NCBI RefSeq assembly: GCF_009760405.1
Contig: NZ_WRPP01000007.1
Coordinates: forward strand, 186,001 to 250,000
Direction of reading: 5' to 3'
Length of the DNA: 64,000 bases
Origin: Nocardia terrae
GTDB lineage: Bacteria > Actinomycetota > Actinomycetes > Mycobacteriales > Mycobacteriaceae
Program-made: the position numbers and the translations under genes
In this document: positions 14,217-22,775 of the stretch, piece by piece
Numbering within the stretch: position 1 is the first letter of the stretch
Layout: each line of letters begins with the position of its first letter
Notes under the pieces: model-generated
Told to the model about the DNA's origin: nothing
Database searches by the model: none
The model's input: the letters and a program-made list of their open reading frames with translations, nothing else

Positions 14217-15521
14217 GTGACCACCGATACGCCCGCGCGGCCGCCGAGCTCGACCGCCGAGAATCCGATGCCGGTGCGGACCATCGCCGTGAAGGTGGCG
14301 CAGTGGATCGACCGGCTCGGCGCGGTGTGGGTGGAGGGGCAGATCACCCAGATGAACGTGCGGCCGGGAACGCGGACGGCGTTCCTGGTGCTGCGGGACA
14401 CCGCGGCGGACATGTCGCTGTCGGTGACGTGTGATCCGGAGCTGCTACGCAATTCGGCGGTGCCGCTGCAGGAGGGCAGCCGGGTCGTCGTGTACGGCAA
14501 GCTCTCGTTCTTCACCGGGCGCGGCACCGTGTCGTTGCGGGTCACCGAGATTCGGCCGGTGGGCATCGGCGAGCTGCTGGCCCGCATCGAGCGGTTGAAG
14601 GCGCTGCTGTCCGCCGAGGGCCTGTTCGATCCGCGGCTCAAGCGGCCGATCCCGTTCCTGCCCAATCGGATCGGCCTGATCACCGGCCGCGCCAGCGCCG
14701 CCGAACACGACGTGGTCACCGTCGCGACCCAGCGCTGGCCCGCGGTGCGCTTCGAGATCCGCAATACCGCCGTGCAGGGTCCGACCGCGGTGCCGCAGAT
14801 CCTGGAGGCCATCGCCGCCCTGGACGCGAATCCGGACGTGGACGTGATCGTGCTGGCGCGCGGCGGCGGCAGCGTCGAGGATCTGCTGCCGTTCTCCGAC
14901 GAGACCCTGTGCCGCGCGATCGTTTCCGCCACCACCCCGATCGTCAGCGCCATCGGCCACGAACCCGACAATCCGATCTCGGACTATGTCGCGGACCTGC
15001 GCGCGGCCACCCCCACCGATGCCGCCAAGCGCATCGTTCCCGACGCCGCCGCCGAAACCGCGCTGCTGCAGGAACTCCGGTCCCGCGCCGCCGCGGCCCT
15101 GCGCGGCTGGGTCGACCGCGAATCCCGCGCCCTGGCGCAGCTGCGGTCGCGCCCGGTCCTCGCCGACCCGCTGCGCCTGCTGGACCAGCGCCACGACGAG
15201 ATCGAGCGCCTGCGCACCTCGGCTGAGCGCGCGGTCACCCATCTGCTCACCAATGAATCCACCACCACCCGCCACCTGCGCGAAAAGCTCTCCGCCGTAG
15301 GCCCGGCCGCCACCCTGGCCCGCGGTTACGCGGTGGTGCAACGGGTCAACGGCAAGGAGCGCGAGGTGGTTCGCGCCATCGAGGACTCCCCGCCCGGCAC
15401 CCAGCTCCGCATCCGAGTGGCCGACGGTGCGATCTCCGCCGCCGCCCTCGGCGCCCAATCCCTGGTTCCCCGCCCCACCCGATCTCAGGCCCCCCGCCCC
15501 ACCCGAGAGGACTCCGAATGA
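14217..15521 (+). CDS. xseA: Exodeoxyribonuclease VII large subunit
   Basis: The 434-residue catalytic subunit of exonuclease VII degrades single-stranded DNA in both directions. The N-terminal OB fold (about 20-115) is followed by the catalytic core with NRIGLITGRASAAEHD, VIVLARGGGSVEDLLPFSDE and SAIGHEPDNPISDYVADLRAATPTDA. A coiled-coil part (about 280-360) and a C-terminal segment (ARGYAVVQ) complete it. It starts at GTG 14217; GTG 14214 is adjacent. Its stop overlaps xseB by ATGA. The Pro/Arg-rich last 20 residues look like a tail. Confidence 0.95.
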   Translation: MTTDTPARPPSSTAENPMPVRTIAVKVAQWIDRLGAVWVEGQITQMNVRPGTRTAFLVLRDTAADMSLSVTCDPELLRNSAVPLQEGSRVVVYGKLSFFTGRGTVSLRVTEIRPVGIGELLARIERLKALLSAEGLFDPRLKRPIPFLPNRIGLITGRASAAEHDVVTVATQRWPAVRFEIRNTAVQGPTAVPQILEAIAALDANPDVDVIVLARGGGSVEDLLPFSDETLCRAIVSATTPIVSAIGHEPDNPISDYVADLRAATPTDAAKRIVPDAAAETALLQELRSRAAAALRGWVDRESRALAQLRSRPVLADPLRLLDQRHDEIERLRTSAERAVTHLLTNESTTTRHLREKLSAVGPAATLARGYAVVQRVNGKEREVVRAIEDSPPGTQLRIRVADGAISAAALGAQSLVPRPTRSQAPRPTREDSE

Positions 15522-15742
15522 ACGACGACGACCGCTCCGAGATCGCCACCCTGGGTTACGAGCGCGCTCGCGACGAACTGGTCAATGTCGTCAAGATGCT
15601 CGAGCAGGGCGGCATGGACCTGGACGACTCGCTGGCCCTGTGGGAGCGCGGCGAGGCGTTGGCCACCCGCTGCGAACAGCATCTGGCCGGCGCTCGCAAG
15701 CGCGTCGAAGACGCTCTGGCGCACCGCACCTCGGAGGAATGA
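15518..15742 (+). CDS. xseB: Exodeoxyribonuclease VII small subunit
   Basis: The 74-residue helical hairpin protein has the family pattern LGYERARDELVNVVKMLEQGGMDLDDSLALWERGEAL. Several copies bind the coiled coil of XseA and modulate nuclease activity. The ATG overlaps the xseA TGA (ATGA), giving coupled translation. Confidence 0.95.
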   Translation: MNDDDRSEIATLGYERARDELVNVVKMLEQGGMDLDDSLALWERGEALATRCEQHLAGARKRVEDALAHRTSEE

Positions 15743-15749
15743 CCCGGAA

Positions 15750-16337
15750 TCAGTCGCGGGGCAGCGGCTGGGCCTGGCCGACCGCGGTGGCCAGGGTGTC
15801 GAAGGCCGCGCCGTTGCCCGCACCCTTGATGAGAACCCGCACATCGCCGAAGTCGGTGATCCAGGCGGGTTCGGCGCCCTGCTCGGCGTAGATGCTCCAC
15901 ATGTGGCCGCCGTGCTGCTGGGTGCCGGTCGCGGTGCTGCTGTGCGAGGGCGCGTACTTCTTGGCGAGCGCTTCGACGGTCGCGTTCGACTGCGTCAGCT
16001 GCATGTAGGTGCCCTCGGGGGTGATGTACCCGACGGTGCTGGTGTCGCCGCCGCCGTTGCCGGTGATGGTGTCGTGACTGCCCGAGTTCGGGGTCCACTT
16101 GTTCGGATCGGTATCCGGCAGCGCGGGCAGCCGGATCGGGAAGCTCATCAGGTGCGCGTCGTCGGTGAGCGCGGCCTTCGCGTTGAAATCCGGGATCTTG
16201 CCCTGCTTGGGGCCGCCCGTCGAGAACGAACACTGACTCGCGATGCCCGCGATGACCAGGCAGATCAGCACCAGCGGAGCAAGAGACCAGATCAGGTCCT
16301 TGTAGTCGTTCTGACTGCGCGGCTTTTGGTACGACAC
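15750..16337 (-). CDS. DUF4245 membrane-anchored protein
   Basis: The 195-residue protein has one N-terminal membrane helix (about residues 18-36, SLAPLVLICLVIAGIASQC) and an extracytoplasmic DUF4245 domain (FPIRLPALPDTDPNKWTPNSG, TVGYITPEGTYMQLTQSN, WITDFGDVRVLIKGAG). The function is unknown. It faces glpX divergently, as Rv1100 does in M. tuberculosis. GTG 16337 (MSYQKPRSQND) is preferred; an ATG at 16352 would add five residues. Confidence 0.88.
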   Translation of the reverse strand: MSYQKPRSQNDYKDLIWSLAPLVLICLVIAGIASQCSFSTGGPKQGKIPDFNAKAALTDDAHLMSFPIRLPALPDTDPNKWTPNSGSHDTITGNGGGDTSTVGYITPEGTYMQLTQSNATVEALAKKYAPSHSSTATGTQQHGGHMWSIYAEQGAEPAWITDFGDVRVLIKGAGNGAAFDTLATAVGQAQPLPRD

Positions 16338-16465
16338 GCACCCAGTATCCATGGGGCACAGGTGCGACCGAGCTCACGGTCGCGGGAAACGTAAGTACGT
16401 GCCGGGACCCCTCGGGCGCAATGCGACAATTCACGCAGCAGTAAACAACCAAGGAGGCTCCCGTC

Positions 16466-17497
16466 ATGACCGCATCCAGCCGCCGAGAGGCGCCGGACCG
16501 CAACCTAGCTCTCGAGTTGGTCCGCGTCACCGAGGCAGGGGCCATGGCCGCGGGCCGCTGGGTCGGCCGGGGTGACAAAGAGGGCGGCGACGGCGCGGCC
16601 GTGGATGCCATGCGGCAGCTGGTGGCGACCGTGTCCATGCGCGGCATCGTGGTGATCGGTGAGGGCGAGAAGGACGAAGCGCCCATGCTCTACAACGGTG
16701 AGCTGGTCGGCGACGGCACCGGCGCGGAACTGGATTTCGCGGTCGACCCGATCGACGGCACCACCCTGATGTCGAAGGGCTCCCCGGGCGCGATCTCCGT
16801 GCTGGCGGTCGCCGAGCGCGGCGCCATGTTCGATCCCTCGGCCGTGTTCTACATGGAGAAGATCGCCGTCGGCCCGGACGCCGCCGACGTCATCGACCTA
16901 TCGGCCCCGATCGCGGAGAACCTACGCCGCGTCGCCAAGGCCAAGAACTCCGCGGTCTCCGACCTCACGGTCTGCATCCTGGACCGCCCCCGGCACGCCG
17001 AGCACATGAAGCAGGTGCGTGACGCGGGCGCCCGCATCCGCCTCATCTCCGACGGTGACGTCGCCGGCGCCATCGCCTGCGCCCGTCCGGAATCCGGCGT
17101 CGACATGCTCATCGGTATCGGCGGCACCCCCGAGGGCATCATCGCGGCGGCCGCCATGCGCTGCCTGGGCGGCGCGCTGCAGGGCAAGCTCGCCCCCAAG
17201 GACGACGAAGAGAAGCAGAAGGCCATCGACGCCGGCCACGACCTGGACCGCATCCTCGGCACCAACGACCTGGTCTCGGGCGACGACGTCTTCTTCAGCG
17301 CCACCGGCGTCACCGACGGTGACCTGCTCAAGGGCGTCCGCTACTACGGCGGCGGCGCCTACACCCAGTCGATCGTCATGCGCGCCAAGTCCGGCACCGT
17401 GCGCATGATCGACGCGTACCACCGCCTGACCAAGCTGAAGGAATACGCCTCGGTCGACTTCGTCGGCGACGAGCACGCCACCCCGCCGCTGCCCTGA
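16466..17497 (+). CDS. glpX: Class II fructose-1,6-bisphosphatase
   Basis: The 343-residue metal-dependent phosphatase makes fructose-6-phosphate in gluconeogenesis. It has the DPIDGTTL metal-binding motif (about residues 93-100), GEGEKDEAP and the GIGGTPEGI loop. Class II is the main or only FBPase in mycobacteria and relatives. A strong ribosome binding site (AAGGAGG) precedes the ATG. Confidence 0.96.
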   Translation: MTASSRREAPDRNLALELVRVTEAGAMAAGRWVGRGDKEGGDGAAVDAMRQLVATVSMRGIVVIGEGEKDEAPMLYNGELVGDGTGAELDFAVDPIDGTTLMSKGSPGAISVLAVAERGAMFDPSAVFYMEKIAVGPDAADVIDLSAPIAENLRRVAKAKNSAVSDLTVCILDRPRHAEHMKQVRDAGARIRLISDGDVAGAIACARPESGVDMLIGIGGTPEGIIAAAAMRCLGGALQGKLAPKDDEEKQKAIDAGHDLDRILGTNDLVSGDDVFFSATGVTDGDLLKGVRYYGGGAYTQSIVMRAKSGTVRMIDAYHRLTKLKEYASVDFVGDEHATPPLP

Positions 17498-17517
17498 CGG
17501 TAAGGCGAAACAGACTG

Positions 17518-17549
17518 CCGCCCCGGTGGATACATCCGCCGGGGCGGTT
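17518..17549 (+). terminator. Terminator hairpin after glpX
   Basis: A 9-bp GC stem (CCGCCCCGG at 17518-17526, CCGGGGCGG at 17539-17547) can extend inward with one G-T pair, and TT follows. Confidence 0.75.
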
Positions 17550-17630
17550 GCTTATCGCGGACTCCTATTCCCGGTGCGCGGTGTGCTGATTCCCTCAGGC
17601 GTGGCACCCCCGCAGGGTCCGGTACGGGCA

Positions 17631-17636
17631 TAGGGT
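17631..17636 (+). promoter_or_regulatory. -10 hexamer TAGGGT before the leaderless fumC start
   Basis: TAGGGT lies seven bases before the fumC ATG, with no Shine-Dalgarno sequence between. Confidence 0.5.
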
Positions 17637-17643
17637 CGATTTC

Positions 17644-19044
17644 ATGACCGACACCGAGTACCGGATCGAGCACGACACGATGGGTGAGGTTCGCGTCCCC
17701 GTCGATGCCCTGTGGCGAGCGCAGACGCAACGCGCCGTGGAGAACTTCCCGATCAGCGGACGGGGCCTGGAGCGCGCGCAGATCCGCGCGCTCGGCCTGT
17801 TGAAGGCGGCCACCGCCGCGGTGAACCGGGACCTGGGACTGCTGGACAAGGCCAAGGCGGAGGCCATCATCGCCGCGGCCGAGGAGATCGCCGACGGCCG
17901 CCACGACGACCAGTTCCCGATCGACGTCTTCCAGACCGGTTCCGGCACCAGCTCGAACATGAACGCCAACGAGGTGATCGCCAGCATCGCCGCCCGCGAC
18001 GGCGTCACCGTGCACCCCAACGACGACGTGAACATGTCACAGTCGTCCAACGACACCTTCCCCACCGCAACGCATCTCGCGGCCACCGAGGCCGTGGTCA
18101 AGGATCTGATCCCCGCGCTGGATCACCTGCGGCTGGCGCTGCTGGACAAGTCCCAGGAGTGGCGCACGGTGGTCAAGTCCGGCCGCACCCACCTGATGGA
18201 CGCGGTCCCGGTGACCCTGGGCCAGGAGTTCGGCGGCTACACCCGGCAGGTGAGCGCGGGCATCGAACGCCTGCTGGCCACGCTGCCGCGGGTGGGCGAG
18301 CTGGCCATCGGCGGCACCGCGGTCGGCACCGGCCTCAACGCGCCCACCGGCTTCGGCGCGAAAGTCGTTGCGGAGCTTGCCAACGCGACCGGCCTGGACC
18401 ATTTGTCCGAGGCGCGCGACCATTTCGAGGCGCAGGCGGCCCGTGACGGCTTGGTCGAGCTGTCCGGCGCGCTGCGCACGGTGGCCATCAGTCTCACCAA
18501 GATTGCCAACGATATTCGATGGATGGGCTCGGGCCCGCTCACCGGATTGGGCGAATTGCAGCTGCCCGATCTGCAACCCGGTTCTTCCATCATGCCGGGG
18601 AAAGTGAATCCCGTTCTCCCGGAGGCGGTTACCCAGGTGGCCGCGCAGGTTATCGGAAATGACGCGGCCATTGCCTGGGGCGGCGGCAACGGCGCTTTCG
18701 AATTGAATGTCTATATCCCGGTTATGGCCCGGAATGTGCTGGAGTCGATTCGACTGCTGGCCAATGTTTCCCGATTGTTCGCCGATAAGTGCGTCGTGGG
18801 GCTGGTCGCGAATGTCGAGCACCTGCGGCAGCTGGCTGAATCGTCCCCGTCCATCGTGACGCCGTTGAATTCGGCGATCGGTTACGAGGAGGCCGCGGCC
18901 GTGGCCAAGCAGGCTCTGAAGGAGAAGAAGACAATCCGGCAGACGGTCATCGATCGCGGGCTGATCAGCGACAATCTGTCGATCGAGGAGCTCGATCGCC
19001 GACTCGACGTCCTCTCCATGGCGAAAGTCGACGACTCGAAGTAG
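17644..19044 (+). CDS. fumC: Class II fumarate hydratase
   Basis: The 466-residue TCA-cycle enzyme interconverts fumarate and malate. It has the superfamily signature GSSIMPGKVNPV (about residues 317-328), FQTGSGTSSNMNANEV, SQSSNDTFPTA and SGRTHLMDAVP with the catalytic His. glpX and fumC are adjacent, as Rv1099c-Rv1098c are in M. tuberculosis. Confidence 0.97.
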   Translation: MTDTEYRIEHDTMGEVRVPVDALWRAQTQRAVENFPISGRGLERAQIRALGLLKAATAAVNRDLGLLDKAKAEAIIAAAEEIADGRHDDQFPIDVFQTGSGTSSNMNANEVIASIAARDGVTVHPNDDVNMSQSSNDTFPTATHLAATEAVVKDLIPALDHLRLALLDKSQEWRTVVKSGRTHLMDAVPVTLGQEFGGYTRQVSAGIERLLATLPRVGELAIGGTAVGTGLNAPTGFGAKVVAELANATGLDHLSEARDHFEAQAARDGLVELSGALRTVAISLTKIANDIRWMGSGPLTGLGELQLPDLQPGSSIMPGKVNPVLPEAVTQVAAQVIGNDAAIAWGGGNGAFELNVYIPVMARNVLESIRLLANVSRLFADKCVVGLVANVEHLRQLAESSPSIVTPLNSAIGYEEAAAVAKQALKEKKTIRQTVIDRGLISDNLSIEELDRRLDVLSMAKVDDSK

Positions 19045-19171
19045 TAATAATCGGCGGAGCGCCGGTCAGCTGCCAATTTTTTCTTTTCCAAACAGGCTGT
19101 GAAACGGATCACGGTTGCTGGTCGATTACCTGAGTGTCCGCACATCGCGGATATCCAGGAAGGAAAGAACA

Positions 19172-19258
19172 ATGTTGATCGGTCTTGCAATCACACTCGC
19201 CGCCCTTGGTTTCACGGGTCTGGTCGCCGCTCTGACAACGCTGGGCGTCATCGTTTGA
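19172..19258 (+). CDS. 28-residue hydrophobic membrane peptide
   Basis: The ATG at 19172 follows a purine-rich ribosome binding site (AGGAAGGAAAG, 19157-19167). It encodes a 28-residue peptide with no charged residue: MLIGLAITLAALGF, then TGLVAALTTLGVIV. It forms one full membrane span and contains a GxxxG-like spacing of small residues. It lies 127 bases after fumC and 12 bases before a strong hairpin, so it looks like an independent small gene. Single-span peptides of this kind include complex subunits and type I toxins; which applies is unknown. Confidence 0.6.
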   Translation: MLIGLAITLAALGFTGLVAALTTLGVIV

Positions 19259-19270
19259 ATAATGTGGTCG

Positions 19271-19303
19271 GTGGGTATGACGGCAACTGGCCGTCATACC
19301 CAC
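19271..19303. terminator. Perfect 13-bp hairpin between convergent genes
   Basis: GTGGGTATGACGG (19271-19283) pairs with CCGTCATACCCAC (19291-19303) around a 7-base loop. It lies between the 28-residue peptide gene and the convergent monooxygenase, so it may act as a bidirectional terminator. Confidence 0.75.
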
Positions 19304-19328
19304 GTCCGCATCCAGCACTGCCCGCGAT

Positions 19329-20513
19329 TCAGTTCGAACCCACCAATTCCGGGTAGTTCTTCAGATCGATATCGTTCTTCGCGTTCTCGGCCCACTTCGC
19401 CATCATCTTGAAGCCGCGTGAGCGCACGAACCAGTTGCGCATCCGCAGGCCACGTGCCGTGCGCGGTGCGAGGAATCGACCCGGGGCCGCTTCGTCGGTC
19501 TTGCGCAGCAGCCGCTTCATGATCTCCTCGTAGCGAGCGAACGCCACGGTGTAGTCACCGTCGGCCGCGGCCAGTTCACCGGCCAGCACGTACGCGCCGA
19601 TAATCGCCGATCCCGTGCCGAAGCCGTTGAGCGTGTGCCCGTGAGCCGCGTCGCCCACCAGCGCCACGCGCCCGTTCGTGAAGTTCTTCATCTTCACCTT
19701 CGCGATGGCGTCCAGGTAGAAGTCGTCCTGGTGGGGGAGTTCGGCCAGCATGCGCGGCACCTCCCAGCCCATTCCGGTGAAGTGCTCGGCCACGATCGCG
19801 CGCTGCTGATCGAAATCGTCGCGGGAGTAATCGAGTTCGGGCGAGCTGAACAGGTAGAACTGCGCGGCCTTGTTTCCGCCCGTCATCGCGAGGTGTCCGG
19901 GGGTGTTGTGTCCCAGGGAGCGCGCACGTCCCCGATCGCCCTCCGGCATGTCCGCCCAGACCGACTTGCCCGCGATGGCGTAGTAGTAGCCGTCGTGCGT
20001 CACGTAGTCCGATTCCGGGCCGAAGGCCAGCTTCCGTACCCGTGAGTGGATGCCGTCGCAGCCGAAGACCAGATCGAAGACGCGGGTCGGTCCGTGCTGG
20101 AAGTCCACGACCACCCCGTCGGCGGTCTCCCGCAGCCCGGTGACGGTGTCGCCGAAGAGGTATTCGCACTCCCGGGCGGTCCGGCCGACGAGGATCTCGG
20201 CCAGGTCGCCGCGCAGGATCTCGATGTCGCCGCCGAGGAATTCGCCGGCCATGACGGCCTGTTCGGTGCCGCTCTCGTCGACGAAGACCCAGTCGGTCTT
20301 GCCGGTCTGGCGGCGCTTGATGTCCTCGAGTACGCCCATGCGCTCGAGCACGGTCATATGGGTCTCGCCGGTGAAGTCGACGGCCTGGCCGCCGGTGCGC
20401 AGCGCGGGCGCCTTCTCGACCACGGTGACCTGGAAGCCGTAGCGGTTCAGCCAGTAGGCGAGGGCGGGTCCGGCGACGCTGGCTCCGGAGATGAGGACGG
20501 TGGTGTTGCGCAT
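19329..20513 (-). CDS. FAD-dependent aromatic/class A monooxygenase
   Basis: The 394-residue flavoprotein has an N-terminal FAD-binding motif (VLISGASVAGPALA, about 6-19), the DG motif (FGCDGIHSRVR, about 157) and the GD motif (VALVGDAAHGHTLNGFG, about 283-299). These mark single-component NAD(P)H-dependent class A flavin monooxygenases, the group containing PHBH and TetX-like enzymes. The substrate cannot be told. The ATG at 20513 has GAAGGGG upstream. It is divergent from a TetR gene that probably controls it. Confidence 0.9.
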   Translation of the reverse strand: MRNTTVLISGASVAGPALAYWLNRYGFQVTVVEKAPALRTGGQAVDFTGETHMTVLERMGVLEDIKRRQTGKTDWVFVDESGTEQAVMAGEFLGGDIEILRGDLAEILVGRTARECEYLFGDTVTGLRETADGVVVDFQHGPTRVFDLVFGCDGIHSRVRKLAFGPESDYVTHDGYYYAIAGKSVWADMPEGDRGRARSLGHNTPGHLAMTGGNKAAQFYLFSSPELDYSRDDFDQQRAIVAEHFTGMGWEVPRMLAELPHQDDFYLDAIAKVKMKNFTNGRVALVGDAAHGHTLNGFGTGSAIIGAYVLAGELAAADGDYTVAFARYEEIMKRLLRKTDEAAPGRFLAPRTARGLRMRNWFVRSRGFKMMAKWAENAKNDIDLKNYPELVGSN

Positions 20514-20619
20514 TTCGATAACCCCTTCGGTAACTGCGTCCATCGGACGCTGTTGATGATTAAGAGCGTATGGTGGACGCAGTTTCATGTCAACCCTGAA
20601 ATCCGGAAGGATGGCGACC

Positions 20620-21357
20620 ATGCCGGCACCGACCACTCTCGAACTGCTCTGGGGCACGCCCGACCGCCCGAAGCGTGGGCCGAAACCGTCGCTCACGCTG
20701 GAGCGCATCGTCGGCGAGGCCATCGACCTCGCCGACGCCGAAGGACTGGGCAACCTGTCCATGGCGCGGCTGGCCGAACGCGTCGGCTGCGCCAAGATGG
20801 CGCTCTACCGCTATATCCCGGGCCGGACCGAGCTCACCGCGCTCATGCTCGACAGCGCACTCGGCGTGCCACCGGAAATCGGTGCCGCCCAAGCTGATTC
20901 GCCGGAGCCGTGGCGGTCCTACCTGCGCCCCTGGGCCGAGACCTTCTACGAGCGGGTGCGGGCGCACCCGTGGTCCAACGAGGTGGCGATCGGCATCCGC
21001 CCGATGGGACCCAACGAACTGGCCTGGCTGGACCGGGCCTTGAGCGTGCTCGCCGACACGGGGCTGAGCGGGCCCGAACAGTTCGACACCGTCGTGCTGC
21101 TGCTCAGTCACGCCCGCGCGGTGGCACAGCAGACCACGACCTTCGTCGGCGACGATCCCGCCGAGGAACAGCTCGCCCGGGAACTCGGCGCGGTGCTCAC
21201 CGCCCAGGCCGAGCGTTTCCCGCACGCGATCGCGGCCCTCGCGGCGACCATGGGCGCCAAGCCCGACCCAGAGGACGGCGATGCCCTCACCTACGGCATC
21301 GACCGCATCCTCGACGGCCTGGCCGCCCTCATCGCCACCCGCCGCGAGTCCGCCTGA
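20620..21357 (+). CDS. TetR family transcriptional regulator
   Basis: The 245-residue regulator has an N-terminal HTH (about 22-68; RIVGEAIDLADAEGLGNLSMARLAERVGCAKMALYRYIPGR in outline) and a TetR_C-type ligand domain with a long helical tail. Start 20620 has GGAAGG nine bases upstream; ATG 20611 abuts that site. It is divergent from the flavin monooxygenase (106 bases), which it likely represses until a ligand binds. The GATNATTAAGAG-rich spacer probably holds the operator, but no clean dyad was found. Confidence 0.88.
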   Translation: MPAPTTLELLWGTPDRPKRGPKPSLTLERIVGEAIDLADAEGLGNLSMARLAERVGCAKMALYRYIPGRTELTALMLDSALGVPPEIGAAQADSPEPWRSYLRPWAETFYERVRAHPWSNEVAIGIRPMGPNELAWLDRALSVLADTGLSGPEQFDTVVLLLSHARAVAQQTTTFVGDDPAEEQLARELGAVLTAQAERFPHAIAALAATMGAKPDPEDGDALTYGIDRILDGLAALIATRRESA

Positions 21358-21434
21358 TCCCTTCTCGGCGGGCCGGGCCCACCCGTCGCCCCACCACCGC
21401 CCCGATTCGGAATCGCTACGCGATGCAATTCGAA

Positions 21435-21440
21435 TACGCT
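21435..21440 (+). promoter_or_regulatory. -10 hexamer TACGCT before a leaderless start
   Basis: TACGCT is six bases before the ATG at 21447 and no ribosome binding site is present. It supports 21447 over the ATG at 21423. Confidence 0.4.
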
Positions 21441-21446
21441 CGGCTC

Positions 21447-21869
21447 ATGTCCGAACTACCCGAGCTGAAGCAGGATCCGGTCACCACCGTGCGCGAGTTC
21501 TTCGCGGCCATGGAGATGAAAATCGTGGACGAGGCCCTGGATCTGGTCGATCCGGGCATCGTCTGGAAGAACACCTCGCTCCCCGACATCCGCGGCGTGG
21601 ACCGCGTCCGCTGGGTCCTCACCCAGCTCAACAACCCGCGCTTCGGTTTCCGCGCCGACATGCACCACATCGCCGCCGCCGAGGACGGCACGGTCCTCAC
21701 CGAACGCACCGACTACCTCCGCATGGGCCCGATCGAGATCTCCTTCTGGGTGTGCGGCACCTTCGAATTCCGTGACGGCCGAATCACCCTGTGGCACGAC
21801 CACTTCAGCTGGGAGAACTTCCTGCGCGGCACCGTGACCGGTCTGTTCCGCGCGGTCCTGCCCCGCTGA
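21447..21869 (+). CDS. Limonene-1,2-epoxide hydrolase-like (EphG type) protein
   Basis: The 140-residue NTF2-fold protein has TVREFFAAMEMKIVDEALDLVDPGIVWKN, the Arg in LTERTDYLRMGPIEI and the Asp-containing FRDGRITLWHDHF. These match the limonene epoxide hydrolase family, including M. tuberculosis EphG (Rv2740), whose Asp-Arg-Asp triad opens epoxides. It sits 89 bases after the TetR gene, near a monooxygenase that could make the epoxide. Confidence 0.8.
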   Translation: MSELPELKQDPVTTVREFFAAMEMKIVDEALDLVDPGIVWKNTSLPDIRGVDRVRWVLTQLNNPRFGFRADMHHIAAAEDGTVLTERTDYLRMGPIEISFWVCGTFEFRDGRITLWHDHFSWENFLRGTVTGLFRAVLPR

Positions 21870-21937
21870 CCCCCACCCGGCCCGTGGCACGGGACTCGCA
21901 CGGCGCCCACGCGCGCGAATCCCGTGAAACGAGATAC

Positions 21938-21971
21938 GCCGGCCGACCGGGTCGAGACCCGGGCGACCGGC
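21938..21971. terminator. Imperfect 16-bp hairpin between convergent genes
   Basis: The arms 21938-21953 and 21956-21971 pair at 14 of 16 positions. It lies between the EphG-like gene and the convergent lipid-droplet gene. Confidence 0.65.
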
Positions 21972-21989
21972 ATTGGTCGTGAGGTCTCG

Positions 21990-22661
21990 CTACTTGGCCC
22001 GAACCGTCGCGATGCGGTTCGTCAGCATGGTGACGAACGGGGCGCGGTCCTGGGTCTCCTGCTCGTAGGCGAGCAGGGCCGCCAGATCCTCGAGCGACAG
22101 CTGGCGCAGGCGCGCGCGCAGCTGGGCGATGCTCAGGTCGGAGTAGCCGAAGCGGGTCGCGACCTCGGGCTCGGCGATCGCGCTGCCGTTTCCGTTGTGA
22201 CCGTTGGTCGCGGCCTTGGAAACCGGTGCGGGGGCCGGGGTTTCGGTGGCCTCCGGTTCGGCTGCCTCCTGCGCGGCCGACTCGGTGGCGACCGGCTCGG
22301 CCGCTTCGGCCACGACCGGCTCGGGCTCCTCGATGACCGGTTCCGGGTCGGTGAAGAGGTCGAAACGGCTCTGCCGTACCGATTCGGAGGCGAAGCTCGG
22401 CGTTTGCTCGTCGGTTTCGTCTTCGTCGAAGGTGGCCCACGCGGGCTGCTCTTCGGGCTGGTTGATCAGCCGGTCGAAGACCTCGTCGCCCTTGAGGGCG
22501 AGGCTGGTCACGAACTGCTGGAGGTGCATGGTGGTCTGCAGCATCTGGCTGATCGCGGTGATCGGGAAATTGATTGCGGTGGTCGGTAGCCGACGAGTTT
22601 CCTCGAGGGCATAGACGGCAGCCCCGGCGGCGACCCGGGCCAGGAACGGAGGTCGGAACAT
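21990..22661 (-). CDS. Lipid droplet-associated protein
   Basis: The 223-residue protein has an amphipathic N-terminal part (MFRPPFLARVAAGAAVYALEE to about residue 65, including a Met/Gln-rich helix). A long acidic Glu/Pro/Ala linker follows (about 75-155), then a C-terminal helical domain (FGYSDLSIAQLRARLRQLSLEDLAALLAYE in outline). It matches the family annotated as lipid droplet-associated in Rhodococcus and Nocardia (Rv1109c in M. tuberculosis). It probably coats triacylglycerol droplets. The C-terminal helices resemble a small protein-binding module. Confidence 0.82.
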   Translation of the reverse strand: MFRPPFLARVAAGAAVYALEETRRLPTTAINFPITAISQMLQTTMHLQQFVTSLALKGDEVFDRLINQPEEQPAWATFDEDETDEQTPSFASESVRQSRFDLFTDPEPVIEEPEPVVAEAAEPVATESAAQEAAEPEATETPAPAPVSKAATNGHNGNGSAIAEPEVATRFGYSDLSIAQLRARLRQLSLEDLAALLAYEQETQDRAPFVTMLTNRIATVRAK

Positions 22662-22762
22662 GCCCCTAGCCTGCCCGAAACGCCGTGTGATGCAAAGGTG
22701 AGAGCGCACAAAAAGTGATTGTGACCCTAGCCTCCGCGCGAATGCGGGCCGAGGGCCACAAG

Positions 22763-22768
22763 TATTCT
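22763..22768 (+). promoter_or_regulatory. -10 hexamer TATTCT before the leaderless ispH start
   Basis: TATTCT lies seven bases before the ispH ATG with no ribosome binding site between. Confidence 0.5.
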
Positions 22769-22775
22769 TGGCGTC

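Noticed and set aside
19076..19088. T-rich run after fumC as an intrinsic terminator
   Set aside because: Only a weak 5-bp stem (CGGCG/CGCCG) precedes it, so evidence is insufficient.
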